The translations under genes and the position numbers were made by a program. 64,000 bases of DNA from Prolixibacteraceae bacterium (GTDB lineage Bacteria; Bacteroidota; Bacteroidia; Bacteroidales; Prolixibacteraceae): positions 1 to 64,000 of the forward strand of contig JANQHI010000020.1 of assembly GCA_028282705.1 (NCBI GenBank). The letters run 5' to 3'. The notes under the pieces were generated by a model. The model saw nothing but the letters and a program-made list of their open reading frames with translations. It did no database searches and was not told the origin of the DNA. The number at the start of each line of letters is the position of its first letter. Within the stretch, counting starts at the first letter, position 1. This document shows, one piece after another, positions 29,634 to 39,601 of the stretch.

Positions 29634-30272
29634 ATGAAAATTATTTCAGTAAATATTGGTAAAAAGCAAACTATCACATGGAGAGGTAAGCAAGTTGAAA
29701 CAGGTATCTATAAATACCCAGTTGAAGAACCATTGCATCTTGGGATTACTGATGTGGCAGGAGATGCAGTGGTTGACAGGAGGTATCATGGAGGAGTTGA
29801 TAAAGCTTGCTACCTGTTTTCAGAAAGCCATTACCCGTATTGGAAAAAATTGTATCCTGCACTGAACTGGCAATGGGGGATGTTTGGAGAAAACCTTACA
29901 GTTGAGGGGATGGATGAGGCTAATGTTTTAATTGGGGATATTTATAAAATTGGAACTGCAATAGTGCAGGTTACCCAGCCACGCCAACCTTGTTTTAAGC
30001 TGGGTGTGCGTTTTGGTTCACAAAAAGTTTTGCCAGAATTTATTGAGCATGGACACCCAGGTGTTTATGTGCGTGTGCTTAAAGAGGGTAAGGTGCCAAA
30101 AGGAGGCCAGCTTCTTCTGGAAAAAAGGGATAGTGAAAGCATTTCTGTAAAAGAGGTTTTCAACCTTTTATATGCTGCTGATTTTCCTTTACAACTACTG
30201 GATAAAGTAATAAAAATACCTTCACTTGCTGAAAGTTGTAGGATGGACCTGATCAGAAAAAAGGCTATATAA
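29634..30272 (+). CDS. MOSC domain-containing protein (YiiM-like)
   Basis: VDRRYHGGVDKACYLFSESHYPYW, WGMFGENLTVEGMDEANVLIGDIYKIGTAIVQVTQPRQPCFKLG. Confidence 0.92.
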   Translation: MKIISVNIGKKQTITWRGKQVETGIYKYPVEEPLHLGITDVAGDAVVDRRYHGGVDKACYLFSESHYPYWKKLYPALNWQWGMFGENLTVEGMDEANVLIGDIYKIGTAIVQVTQPRQPCFKLGVRFGSQKVLPEFIEHGHPGVYVRVLKEGKVPKGGQLLLEKRDSESISVKEVFNLLYAADFPLQLLDKVIKIPSLAESCRMDLIRKKAI

Positions 30273-30477
30273 CATGGCTATGTTGTCCCATGAATGCTTT
30301 AATGGGAATAATATAAGGAACAGGACCATAAAATATCCTTTTGAAGGACAGCATTAGGGCTCTCTTTATTATCCCAATTCAATTTTTTTTAGTAACATTG
30401 AACTTGGTTTCACAGCTACCATTTGGTATTTTCAGGAACCAGAAGAACATACCCGGAGATAAAAAATTAGTATTGGA

Positions 30478-33400
30478 ATGAATATTAAATCAAAGACATT
30501 AATATTCTGCCTCATGATTATGGTTGCCAGCATAAATGTTGGCCTTGCTCAAGGGCGTGTTTTTAAAAAGATCATTACCAATGAAGGAGAAGCAAATTTA
30601 AGTGTCAGGCAGGTAATCCAGGACAATAAAGGGTTTTTATGGATAGCTTCTTTTAGTGGGCTGTATAGGTATGAGGGTGATGATTTTATTATAAAGCACC
30701 AGTTCAAAAATGGGATAAAAATAAATTCAGATGTAACTTCCCTTATTCAGGATAACCAAAATAATTTATGGATTGGGACTAACAAAGGGCTTTCACAATA
30801 TAATTTGGTAACTGATGAGCTAGTAACTTTTTACCACAAAAAAAGTGACCCCAATTCTATTAGCAGTGATAAGATCAGGTGTTTGGCATTAGGGTCACAA
30901 GGAAGGCTTTGGATTGGCACAAATTCAGGGGGGCTTCAGTTATATGAAAATGGCCAATTTGTTGACTTTTCATTTGAGGCCTTTAATGTTACTGGTCCAT
31001 CCTATGTAAAATCGATTTTGATAGATAGTAAAAACAGGCTATGGCTGGGGACATTTGGAAATGGGCTATATCAGATAACATTTGATGGTAATGAAATTAA
31101 TAAGGTAACGAACTACAACACAGAAGATTCAATTAAAACTATTTCACATGATGACATATACTGTATTTATGAAGATGCAGATGGTACCATTGCTGTGGGG
31201 TCAAGGGATGGATTGAACGTGTTTAATGAGGAAAGTGAAAGCTTTTCAGCATTGAATTTTGTGCCTGGCAACCTGGATGAAAACCTGAACAATTATTTTA
31301 GGTCAATTATAAAGGATAAAGATGATAACCTGTGGATTGGTACATGGGCAGGGATTTTTATTTGCAAGGATTTTGGGTGTTTAGAAAGTGGTTATTTTGA
31401 GTTCTACCAGCATAAAAGGGATGATATACAATCCATTTCTAAAGACCAGGTGAACAGCATGTTTTGTGATAGAACAGGGGTTGTGTGGTTAGGAATTGAG
31501 AATGCTTTGAACATGTATGACCCATATGAAAACCAATTTAAACAATTAAGTGGCAATATAATCGGGCAGTTAAAAGAGCAATCTGTAACATCTTTTTACC
31601 CCTATAAAGATGGGATATTGATGGCTACCTTTTCTGATGGGATTTTGTACAAGCAAGGTGATGAAATTTCTTACCTCAGCAGGCCAATTCAATCTGAATT
31701 GAAGGATGAAATCTTGTATTCCATCTTTGTTGATTCAAAAAACAACATATGGGTGGGGACCAATAAAGGGGTACTTTATAGAATTGATGGAATAACTTAT
31801 GAGTTGTCAAAGTTTAAGCACTCTGTTGATAACCTACCCATTTGTGCTATGGTTGAAAGCAAGGATGGGAATCTGCTGGTTGGGACACGTGGTGAAGGGT
31901 TAAAACATTTTAATACAAGGTCATTGCGTTTTCAGGCAGATAAAACATTATCAACAGGAGCTGATATTAATGATATTTTTATTGATAGAAATGAAAATAT
32001 ATGGGTGGCTACCCAGTTGGGCGTTTTCAAAATAGGTTCCGGAAATTCATCCATGGAATATTTTATGCCTGATGATGTTAATGAGGTACCCAACCCAAAT
32101 ATATTCCTTGATATTGTTGAGAGCAAGGATGGGCAAATATATATAGGGGGAAGGAATGGATTTTATTATTATGACCAGGATGAAAAAAATGTGAAAAGGA
32201 AAGAATTTGATACAGACAAGGATATATGGCCTACAAACCTCAGGTTTGATTCAAACCAAAACATTTGGATGAACCTCAATTTCAACCAAATAGCCAAATA
32301 CAACCCACAAACAGGAGAATTAAGTTTCTTTAGTATCAATAATGGTATCAGAAGTAGCCATTATAACAGGCGGGGGTTTTACATTGACAAAGAGGATAAT
32401 TTGTTTGTCAGTGGCTTTGACCAAATTTACCAGTTTAGTACATCCACATATAAAAAGAACAGCTTTTCGCCAACACCTATTTTTACAGGATTAACAGTTA
32501 ATAATACTGGGATTTTTGCTGGAGATAAATTGAATGGGCAAATAATCCTTTCCAACAATATCCAATATCAGGATGATATTTCATTAAGCCATTTGAATAA
32601 AGACTTTATAATCTCATTTACTTCAACATCTTATTTAAGGAGTAATGAAAATACATTTAGGTATATGCTCCACGGGCATGATAAAGAATGGGTAACTGGC
32701 AATACAAAATCTGTCCATTATTCTGATTTGCGTCCTGGCAAATACACATTTGAAGTGTTTGGAGCTAACAATGATGGGTTGTGGAGTGAAAAACCTGCCA
32801 GGCTTAACATCAGCGTGAAGCCAAGCCCATGGTTAAGTTATTGGGCAATCATATTATATGCTATTTTTTCATTTGTTACTGCCTATTACCTCAGGAAGGT
32901 TATTATTGCACGTATCCAACTGAAAAGGGAGTTGCTGATTGAAAAGGTTAAGCGTGACAAAGAAGAAAAATTCAATGATGAGAGGTTAAGGTTTTATACC
33001 AACATTTCACATGAATTGCGCACCCCCCTTACACTTATCATGGGGCCCATAAAACAGTTGATCAGTGAGGATAACACCAACAATAAAAATTCAAAACTAC
33101 ATCAGCTTATATTAAATAATTCCCAAAGGCTTTTATCACTGGTTAACCAATTGCTCGATTTCAGGAAATCATTATATGAGGGTATGAAGTTAAAGGCAAC
33201 ATATTCTAATATTGTGGAGAGCATTGAATCAAATATTGCTGCCTTTGACTATATGGCCAAAGAGAAGTCAATATATGTTAAGTTCTCAACTGAAAGCAAG
33301 ATCATAAAAGGATGGTTTGACCGTGAGAAGCTGGATATTATCATTTTCAATATATTATCAAATGCCTTTAAGTACACCCCTGAAAATGGGTATGTCAAGG

Positions 33401-34551
33401 TTGAACTAAAAACGGGGAATTCAATCCCTGAGTTTCCTTCAGGGCATGTTGAGCTGAATATTACAGATAATGGGAAAGGAATACCCAAGCATTTAATAGA
33501 AAAAGTATTTGAAAGGTTTTACCAGGTTAAAAATAAATCAGGGACAACCAATACAGGCACAGGTATAGGCCTTTCACTTGTTAAAAGCCTGGTTGAGCTG
33601 CATCATGGTAAAATTGAACTGGAAAGTGTCCCTAATAAAAGGACATGCTTTACCATATTCTTGCCCTTGGGGAAAGATATGTTCACAGAAGAAGAAGTCT
33701 TTGATTTTAAAAGGGATGCAGATCGTAGGACCAAGGAACTGTATATTAGTTCAGCAACAAATAAAAATAATGCCTTCAATACAAGCAAAAAAGAAAATGC
33801 CCCCAGGCTGTTAATAATTGAAGATAATAGTGAATTAAGAGATTTCCTGGCAGGTTTTCTTTCTCAGGATTATGAGGTTATAGCTGTAAATGATGGCATT
33901 CAGGGTTTAGAAGCATGTGAAAAACAAAACCCTGACCTGGTGGTTTCTGATGTGATGATGGACAATATGGATGGGTTGCAATTTTGTAAGAAACTTAAAT
34001 CAACCCCCGAGATCAGCCATATCCCTGTGATATTGATGACAGCATTGGCTTCAGTCGAAAATAAAATTACAGGGTATAAAACAGGTGCTGATGATTATAT
34101 AACCAAACCTTTTGAACCTGAGTTATTAAGGATCAGGGTAAGGAATATCTTAGATAACATGCAGAAACTCAAAAAAAGGTTTGGGGATGATATAAATGTT
34201 ACTAATAAAGACCTGGCCATATCCAAAGCCGATGAAGAATTTCTGGATAAAATAACTGTGTTACTAGAAAAAAATATAGATAATGTGGGTTTTGATGTTG
34301 AACAATTTAGTAAAGAGTTAGGTGTAAGTGCTTCTCAGTTGTACAGGAAAATAAAGGGGATATCTGGGCTTTCTCCCAATGAATTTATTCGGACATATCG
34401 CCTTAAAAAAGCTGCTCAAATGATTTTGGAATCAAATTTAACAGTCTCTGAAGTGGCTTATCAAGTTGGTTTTAATGATGCCCTTTACTTTAGTAAATGC
34501 TTTAAAAAACAATTTGGAACCTCTCCAAGTAAGTATTTAGCTTCTTTGTAA
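30478..34551 (+). CDS. Hybrid two-component system (HTCS) sensor/regulator
   Basis: Periplasmic beta-propeller repeats (DNKGFLWIASFSGLYRY, NNLWIGTNKGLSQY), Y_Y_Y, HisKA (FYTNISHELRTPLTLIMGPI), HATPase (DNGKGIPKHLIEKVFERFYQ), REC (DLVVSDVMMDNMDGLQFCKKLK), C-terminal AraC HTH (VSEVAYQVGFNDALYFSKCFKKQFGTSPSKY). Confidence 0.97.
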   Translation: MNIKSKTLIFCLMIMVASINVGLAQGRVFKKIITNEGEANLSVRQVIQDNKGFLWIASFSGLYRYEGDDFIIKHQFKNGIKINSDVTSLIQDNQNNLWIGTNKGLSQYNLVTDELVTFYHKKSDPNSISSDKIRCLALGSQGRLWIGTNSGGLQLYENGQFVDFSFEAFNVTGPSYVKSILIDSKNRLWLGTFGNGLYQITFDGNEINKVTNYNTEDSIKTISHDDIYCIYEDADGTIAVGSRDGLNVFNEESESFSALNFVPGNLDENLNNYFRSIIKDKDDNLWIGTWAGIFICKDFGCLESGYFEFYQHKRDDIQSISKDQVNSMFCDRTGVVWLGIENALNMYDPYENQFKQLSGNIIGQLKEQSVTSFYPYKDGILMATFSDGILYKQGDEISYLSRPIQSELKDEILYSIFVDSKNNIWVGTNKGVLYRIDGITYELSKFKHSVDNLPICAMVESKDGNLLVGTRGEGLKHFNTRSLRFQADKTLSTGADINDIFIDRNENIWVATQLGVFKIGSGNSSMEYFMPDDVNEVPNPNIFLDIVESKDGQIYIGGRNGFYYYDQDEKNVKRKEFDTDKDIWPTNLRFDSNQNIWMNLNFNQIAKYNPQTGELSFFSINNGIRSSHYNRRGFYIDKEDNLFVSGFDQIYQFSTSTYKKNSFSPTPIFTGLTVNNTGIFAGDKLNGQIILSNNIQYQDDISLSHLNKDFIISFTSTSYLRSNENTFRYMLHGHDKEWVTGNTKSVHYSDLRPGKYTFEVFGANNDGLWSEKPARLNISVKPSPWLSYWAIILYAIFSFVTAYYLRKVIIARIQLKRELLIEKVKRDKEEKFNDERLRFYTNISHELRTPLTLIMGPIKQLISEDNTNNKNSKLHQLILNNSQRLLSLVNQLLDFRKSLYEGMKLKATYSNIVESIESNIAAFDYMAKEKSIYVKFSTESKIIKGWFDREKLDIIIFNILSNAFKYTPENGYVKVELKTGNSIPEFPSGHVELNITDNGKGIPKHLIEKVFERFYQVKNKSGTTNTGTGIGLSLVKSLVELHHGKIELESVPNKRTCFTIFLPLGKDMFTEEEVFDFKRDADRRTKELYISSATNKNNAFNTSKKENAPRLLIIEDNSELRDFLAGFLSQDYEVIAVNDGIQGLEACEKQNPDLVVSDVMMDNMDGLQFCKKLKSTPEISHIPVILMTALASVENKITGYKTGADDYITKPFEPELLRIRVRNILDNMQKLKKRFGDDINVTNKDLAISKADEEFLDKITVLLEKNIDNVGFDVEQFSKELGVSASQLYRKIKGISGLSPNEFIRTYRLKKAAQMILESNLTVSEVAYQVGFNDALYFSKCFKKQFGTSPSKYLASL

Positions 34552-34586
34552 TATAATTTAAATCAGATAGTTGTGATTTGGTGATT

Positions 34587-34636
34587 GAATTTTCCATATG
34601 ATGGAATGAAATGTCCATATTGAAATTTGCATATCC
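34587..34636 (+). promoter_or_regulatory. Candidate HTCS operator upstream of susC
   Basis: GAATTTTCCATATGATGGAAT / GAAATGTCCATATTGAAATTT: two units with TCCATAT cores exactly 21 bp apart, then GCATATCC. The first unit contains TTCCAT-atg-ATGGAA. Confidence 0.4.
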
Positions 34637-34763
34637 AGGTACTTTTATTTCACAAATTTTAACAAATAAAACCTAGTATGCTTATGATGAATTTCAATAC
34701 TGAATTTAATCATTTAACAAAAGTAAATAAGTTGTAATAACCAAATCTCATGAAATCTTAACT

Positions 34764-37721
34764 ATGAAACATTTTGTAAAATTAGCACTTAGTGTGGTTC
34801 TGGTATTAAGTTTAGTTAATATCGTATGGGCACAACAAAGGGTAATTACCGGAAAAGTTTCGGACAATACTGGCACTGGGCTACCCGGTGTTACTGTTGT
34901 TGAAAAAGGTACTACAAATGGTACTGTTACTGATTCTGATGGTAATTATCGTGTAACCGTTTCTGAGGGAGCGGAAATCTTATCTTTTTCCTTTGTTGGA
35001 ATGAAAACGCAAGAAATTGCGATTGCCGGGCAGGCAACAATTAATGTAACTATGGAAGAAGAAACCATTGGGCTCGACGAAGTTGTTGCAGTCGGATATG
35101 GTACTATGAAAAGAAGTGATATTACAGGTTCTGTGGCATCCATGGGAACTGATAAAATCATTGAATCGCGAAATACCAGCTCTGTTGGGGCATTACAAGG
35201 TAAAGTCGCAGGTGTTGATATCGTTCGCACTGATAACAAACCAGGTGGTGGCTTTAGTGTCAATGTAAGGGGTATTAGCTCATTCCGTGACAATACAAGC
35301 CCATTGTATGTTGTAGATGGAATAACTGTTGACCATATTAATGACATCAACCCTGAGGATATTGAAAAAATTGATATTTTGAAAGATGCCTCTTCCGCAG
35401 CTATTTATGGTTCGCGTGGTGCCAATGGTGTTGTTATTGTTACCACAAAAGGAGGTAAAGAAGGGAAAACTGTAATCGATTATAATGGTTATGTAGGTTT
35501 TAAAGAAGCTTATAACCTTCCTGAAATAATGAATGCAGAGGAATTTGTTGAATTTGCACTTGCATCTCAAGTAGGTAAAGGAGATACAAATCCAACACTT
35601 GAAGACGTTTTTAATTCCGAAGAAATTCAGAATATTAACAGTGGGGTTTCACTGAATTGGCCCGACCTGATGACACGCACAGCTACTGTAACAAACCATA
35701 CAGTAACAGTTTCAGGAGGGCAGAATGGCCATATTTTCTCATATGGAGGTGGTGTTACTTCAGACCAGGGTGTGGTTGGTAACGAAAAATATGAAAGGCT
35801 TACGTTAAGGTCGAGCAATGAGAAGCAAATAAACGAGTTTCTTAAATTAGGTATTCGTAATAATATGTCATACTCGGTTCGTGACCAGGGATCTAAAGAG
35901 GCTTTCAGGAGTGCTTACAGGTTAAGGCCAATTGGTACTTTGTATGATGAAAATGGAGAATATAAATTATTCCCTTCTCCACGCGAGACTCAGATTACAA
36001 GCCCGATGATTGATATGAATGAAGTAACGCGTGAAGATCGTGCAATGCATTATTTTGCTAATGCGTTTATAGAAATAAAACCTGTTAGTTGGGTTAAATT
36101 TACTTCTACTTTTTCACCTGATATCAAATACACCAGGTATGGTGAATATCGTGGGAAAAATACCAAATCTGCAAAAGGGCAGCAATCCAGGACACGTGCC
36201 TATGTTAAAAACTGGAATTATTGGAGATATACCTGGGATAATATCCTTAATGTTGAGAAAAGTTTTGAACAACACAATGTAAAGGGAACATTCATTTCTT
36301 CAATTTATAAACACAGGCAGGACTATTCAGAAGCACAGGTGAGGAACTTTTCAACAGACCATTATAAGTTTTATAACCTAAAAGCTGGCCAGGAGATCAA
36401 AGATTTAAAATCATCTTATGAAATGGAATCATTAGCATCTTTCTTAGGACGTGTTTCTTATGATTACCAGGGTAAATATTACGTTACTGTAAATGGGCGT
36501 TATGATGGAAGTTCACGTTTGGCACCAGGGCACAAATGGGCATTTTTCCCATCAGCTGCAGTTGCATGGAGGGTAAGTGAAGAAAGCTTTATGCAAGGGA
36601 ATGAGACAATTTCGAACCTGAAAGTAAGGTTAAGCTATGGTGAAACAGGTAATGCTGCAGTTGACAGGTATAAGTCACAACTTACATTAAATAATACAAA
36701 CTATGACTTTGATAACAATGGTGTGTCAGTTGTTGAAGTTGGAGGCTTGGCAAATTATGATTTGAGTTGGGAGATAACCAAAGAGTTTAACCTGGGTATT
36801 GACTTTGGACTATGGAATAACCGTGTTTTTGGTTCTCTTGAATTATACAACAGGAAATCAGAAGATATCCTTTATGAAAGGAGCATACCTATCTTAACAG
36901 GTTATGAAAGGATTTGGGACAACATTGGGTCATTAAAGAACCAGGGGCTTGAGCTTAACCTAAATACAGTTAACATTAATACAGGTGATTTTGAGTGGAA
37001 TACAACACTTACATTCTCTACCAATAAGAATGAAATTATTGATATTGATGGGTCAAAACAGGATAATCCTGGTAACCAGTGGTTTATTGGCGAAGATATT
37101 ACATCTATATGGGAATATGAACAAGATGGTATTTGGCAAACAAGCGAAGCTGCTGAAGCAGCCAAATATTCCCAGGACCCTGGTGAAGTTAAGGTTGTTG
37201 ACCAAAATAATGATGGTAAGATCGACCAGGATGACCGAGTAATCATTGGTAAAGAAACTCCTGACTGGTATGGTAGTATTACCAATACGTTCAGGTATAA
37301 AAACTTTGACCTGAGCATATTTGTAAATACCCGGCAGGGGCAAATGCTAAAAAGCGAGTTCCATAATAAATTTGCTTGGGACCAAGATGGGCGTTTTAAT
37401 GGTTTAAAAACAAACTATTGGACCCCAGATAACCCAGGTGGGACTTGGCATCAACCAGGTAATGCAGGACCTTACAGAGGTATAGAAAACTTTATGGATA
37501 TGTCATATGTTAAGGTTGGCTACATTAACTTGGGTTACACTTTTAGTTCTGCTTTAGCAGAGCGTTTACGTATGCAAAAACTAAGGTTGTATATCTCTGC
37601 TCAAAACCCATTTGTTTTTACAAAATATGAAGGTTGGGATCCTGAAAATGCCAGCCAAAATACATGGGGGTATGCCTATATGACTCGTAGTATATTGTTT
37701 GGAGTAAATGTTCAATTTTAA
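34764..37721 (+). CDS. SusC/RagA TonB-dependent transporter (no STN domain)
   Basis: CPD-like repeat (ITGKVSDNTGTGLPGVTVVEKGTTNGTVTD), plug (VNVRGISSFRDNTSPLYVVDGITVD...KDASSAAIYGSRGANGVVIVTTKGG). Confidence 0.97.
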   Translation: MKHFVKLALSVVLVLSLVNIVWAQQRVITGKVSDNTGTGLPGVTVVEKGTTNGTVTDSDGNYRVTVSEGAEILSFSFVGMKTQEIAIAGQATINVTMEEETIGLDEVVAVGYGTMKRSDITGSVASMGTDKIIESRNTSSVGALQGKVAGVDIVRTDNKPGGGFSVNVRGISSFRDNTSPLYVVDGITVDHINDINPEDIEKIDILKDASSAAIYGSRGANGVVIVTTKGGKEGKTVIDYNGYVGFKEAYNLPEIMNAEEFVEFALASQVGKGDTNPTLEDVFNSEEIQNINSGVSLNWPDLMTRTATVTNHTVTVSGGQNGHIFSYGGGVTSDQGVVGNEKYERLTLRSSNEKQINEFLKLGIRNNMSYSVRDQGSKEAFRSAYRLRPIGTLYDENGEYKLFPSPRETQITSPMIDMNEVTREDRAMHYFANAFIEIKPVSWVKFTSTFSPDIKYTRYGEYRGKNTKSAKGQQSRTRAYVKNWNYWRYTWDNILNVEKSFEQHNVKGTFISSIYKHRQDYSEAQVRNFSTDHYKFYNLKAGQEIKDLKSSYEMESLASFLGRVSYDYQGKYYVTVNGRYDGSSRLAPGHKWAFFPSAAVAWRVSEESFMQGNETISNLKVRLSYGETGNAAVDRYKSQLTLNNTNYDFDNNGVSVVEVGGLANYDLSWEITKEFNLGIDFGLWNNRVFGSLELYNRKSEDILYERSIPILTGYERIWDNIGSLKNQGLELNLNTVNINTGDFEWNTTLTFSTNKNEIIDIDGSKQDNPGNQWFIGEDITSIWEYEQDGIWQTSEAAEAAKYSQDPGEVKVVDQNNDGKIDQDDRVIIGKETPDWYGSITNTFRYKNFDLSIFVNTRQGQMLKSEFHNKFAWDQDGRFNGLKTNYWTPDNPGGTWHQPGNAGPYRGIENFMDMSYVKVGYINLGYTFSSALAERLRMQKLRLYISAQNPFVFTKYEGWDPENASQNTWGYAYMTRSILFGVNVQF

Positions 37722-37733
37722 AAACCTGAGAAG

Positions 37734-39350
37734 ATGAAAATTCAGAGATTAAAAATATATTCATTGGGAATAGCACTCCTGTTTTTTGCAGTGTCGTGTG
37801 AAAGTTTCCTCGAAGAAGAAAACTTATCAAATGTTTCCGATCAAACCTACCTGGTTAATGAATCAGCTTTTGAAGAACTTGTTGCTGGTGCTTATAACTC
37901 ATTGAGAGGGGTCAGTAGGTTTAGGGCTTTAGATTTTTATGGTACTGATGTATATACCCGTGGCGGTAAGATACAAGGTGACCATCCTGTAAATGATTAT
38001 ACCAATTTAACACCAGATAATGGTGATGCCAAAGATGGCTGGAAGCACAATTATAAAGCAATCTCAAAATGTAATGCAGTCATTACAAGAGCTGATGAAA
38101 TTGATGGGCTTGATGCTGCTTTAAAAGTAAAAAGGGTTGCTGAGGTCAAAACCATCAGGGCTTATTATTATTTCTATTTGGTACAACAATATGGTGGAGT
38201 ACCAATTGTAGACCAGGAAGTTCGCTCAGTACAAAGTGATTTTGTAAGGGCATCTGAAGAGCAAGTTTATACCTTTATAATTGGTGACCTTGAAGATGCC
38301 ATTGCAGCACTACCTGCTTCTCCTGACCAGTTTGGGAGGATAACAAAAGGTGCTGCACAGCATTTGCTCGCAAAAGTTTTATTAACCAAAGGATACAGGC
38401 CTTTTGGCGGAAGTGCTGATTTTACTGCTGCAGCCCAAATGGCTGAGTCAGTGATGGGATCAAACCAATACAGGTTATTAAATACTTTTGATGAGGTGTT
38501 TGATTATGATAACCAGAAAAATGATGAGGTTATTTTTTCTATTCAATATTCATCTAATATCCAGTTCAATGGTGAAGGTAACAACCAGTACCAATTATTT
38601 AAATTTGGTACTGATATGTACCCTGGGATGAACAGGACCAGTGACTATGGAAGGGCTAATTCAAAATTTATGGCAACAGACTTTTTCTATTCATTATTTG
38701 AAGAAGGTGATGCCAGGGAAGAAGGTACTTTAAACCGCACATTATATGCAGTTGAAGATGCCTCTGAAATTGGAATTTCCAAGGGAGATATAATTATCCA
38801 TTTCCCTAAAGTTGCATGGACTCAGGCTGAAAAAGATGCGGTCAACTACTTTGTATATAACCCTGATGAGTATATCATGAATACAGAATTTGGCGAGATT
38901 CAGTTTCCTTATTTCAAAAAATTTGATGATCCATTAGCTCCTTATGGTGATAATGGAGGTTTCCGTGATACTTACTTATTCCGCTTAGCTGAGACCTACC
39001 TGATTGCTGCTGAAGCATACTTGCAGGCAGGTAACTCAACAAAAGCATTGGAATTAGTAAATGCCATAAGGGCAAGGGCTGCAAAACCTGGATTTGAAGG
39101 AGCAATGGCTCTTAATTCAGTAAATATTGATGTAATCCTGGACGAACGTGCTATTGAATTAGCAGGAGAGGTTAGCCGTTGGGCTGATTTGAAACGTACA
39201 GGAAAACTTTCTGAACGTGTATTGGCTCACAACCCTCATGTTCAGTTACACCATAGCTCAACTATTGATGCTCATTATTTGGTAAGGCCTATTCCAGAAT
39301 CTGAGATTATGCTTACCAATGGGTCATTAGTACAAAATGATGGTTATTAA
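37734..39350 (+). CDS. SusD/RagB family lipoprotein
   Basis: Lipobox (FAVSCESFLEEENLS), SusD motifs, C-terminal RPIPESEIMLTNGSLVQNDGY. Confidence 0.95.
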   Translation: MKIQRLKIYSLGIALLFFAVSCESFLEEENLSNVSDQTYLVNESAFEELVAGAYNSLRGVSRFRALDFYGTDVYTRGGKIQGDHPVNDYTNLTPDNGDAKDGWKHNYKAISKCNAVITRADEIDGLDAALKVKRVAEVKTIRAYYYFYLVQQYGGVPIVDQEVRSVQSDFVRASEEQVYTFIIGDLEDAIAALPASPDQFGRITKGAAQHLLAKVLLTKGYRPFGGSADFTAAAQMAESVMGSNQYRLLNTFDEVFDYDNQKNDEVIFSIQYSSNIQFNGEGNNQYQLFKFGTDMYPGMNRTSDYGRANSKFMATDFFYSLFEEGDAREEGTLNRTLYAVEDASEIGISKGDIIIHFPKVAWTQAEKDAVNYFVYNPDEYIMNTEFGEIQFPYFKKFDDPLAPYGDNGGFRDTYLFRLAETYLIAAEAYLQAGNSTKALELVNAIRARAAKPGFEGAMALNSVNIDVILDERAIELAGEVSRWADLKRTGKLSERVLAHNPHVQLHHSSTIDAHYLVRPIPESEIMLTNGSLVQNDGY

Positions 39351-39393
39351 TAAAACCTGAAATAACCATAGGTAAATGTTTAGTTAGTTATTA

Positions 39394-39424
39394 CTCAGGC
39401 ATATGTGTTATGCATATGCCTGAG
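39394..39424 (+). terminator. Perfect 12-bp inverted repeat after susD (terminator or processing hairpin)
   Basis: CTCAGGCATATG-TGTTATG-CATATGCCTGAG. Confidence 0.55.
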
Positions 39425-39601
39425 ATTTTAAACCCGGAAATAATTTTAACCCTGCTCTTAAATACTTTAATTAATAAAGGACAGTCAGGTCTTTCATCAG
39501 TTGCATTCTGATTTTTTAGTTCATGCCATAGGCATAAAGGGTAAGTTTTATTGTTTCTGATTCATCAAACATTGTGTAGGCTTTTGTGAAGTACTATTAT
39601 T

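Noticed and set aside
34946-35350. 134-aa antisense ORF within susC
   Set aside because: Shadow ORF opposite conserved CPD/plug region of SusC; no domain signature.
36902-37318. 138-aa antisense ORF within susC
   Set aside because: Shadow ORF; overlaps another antisense ORF in a different frame (37053-37343), typical of coding-strand bias.
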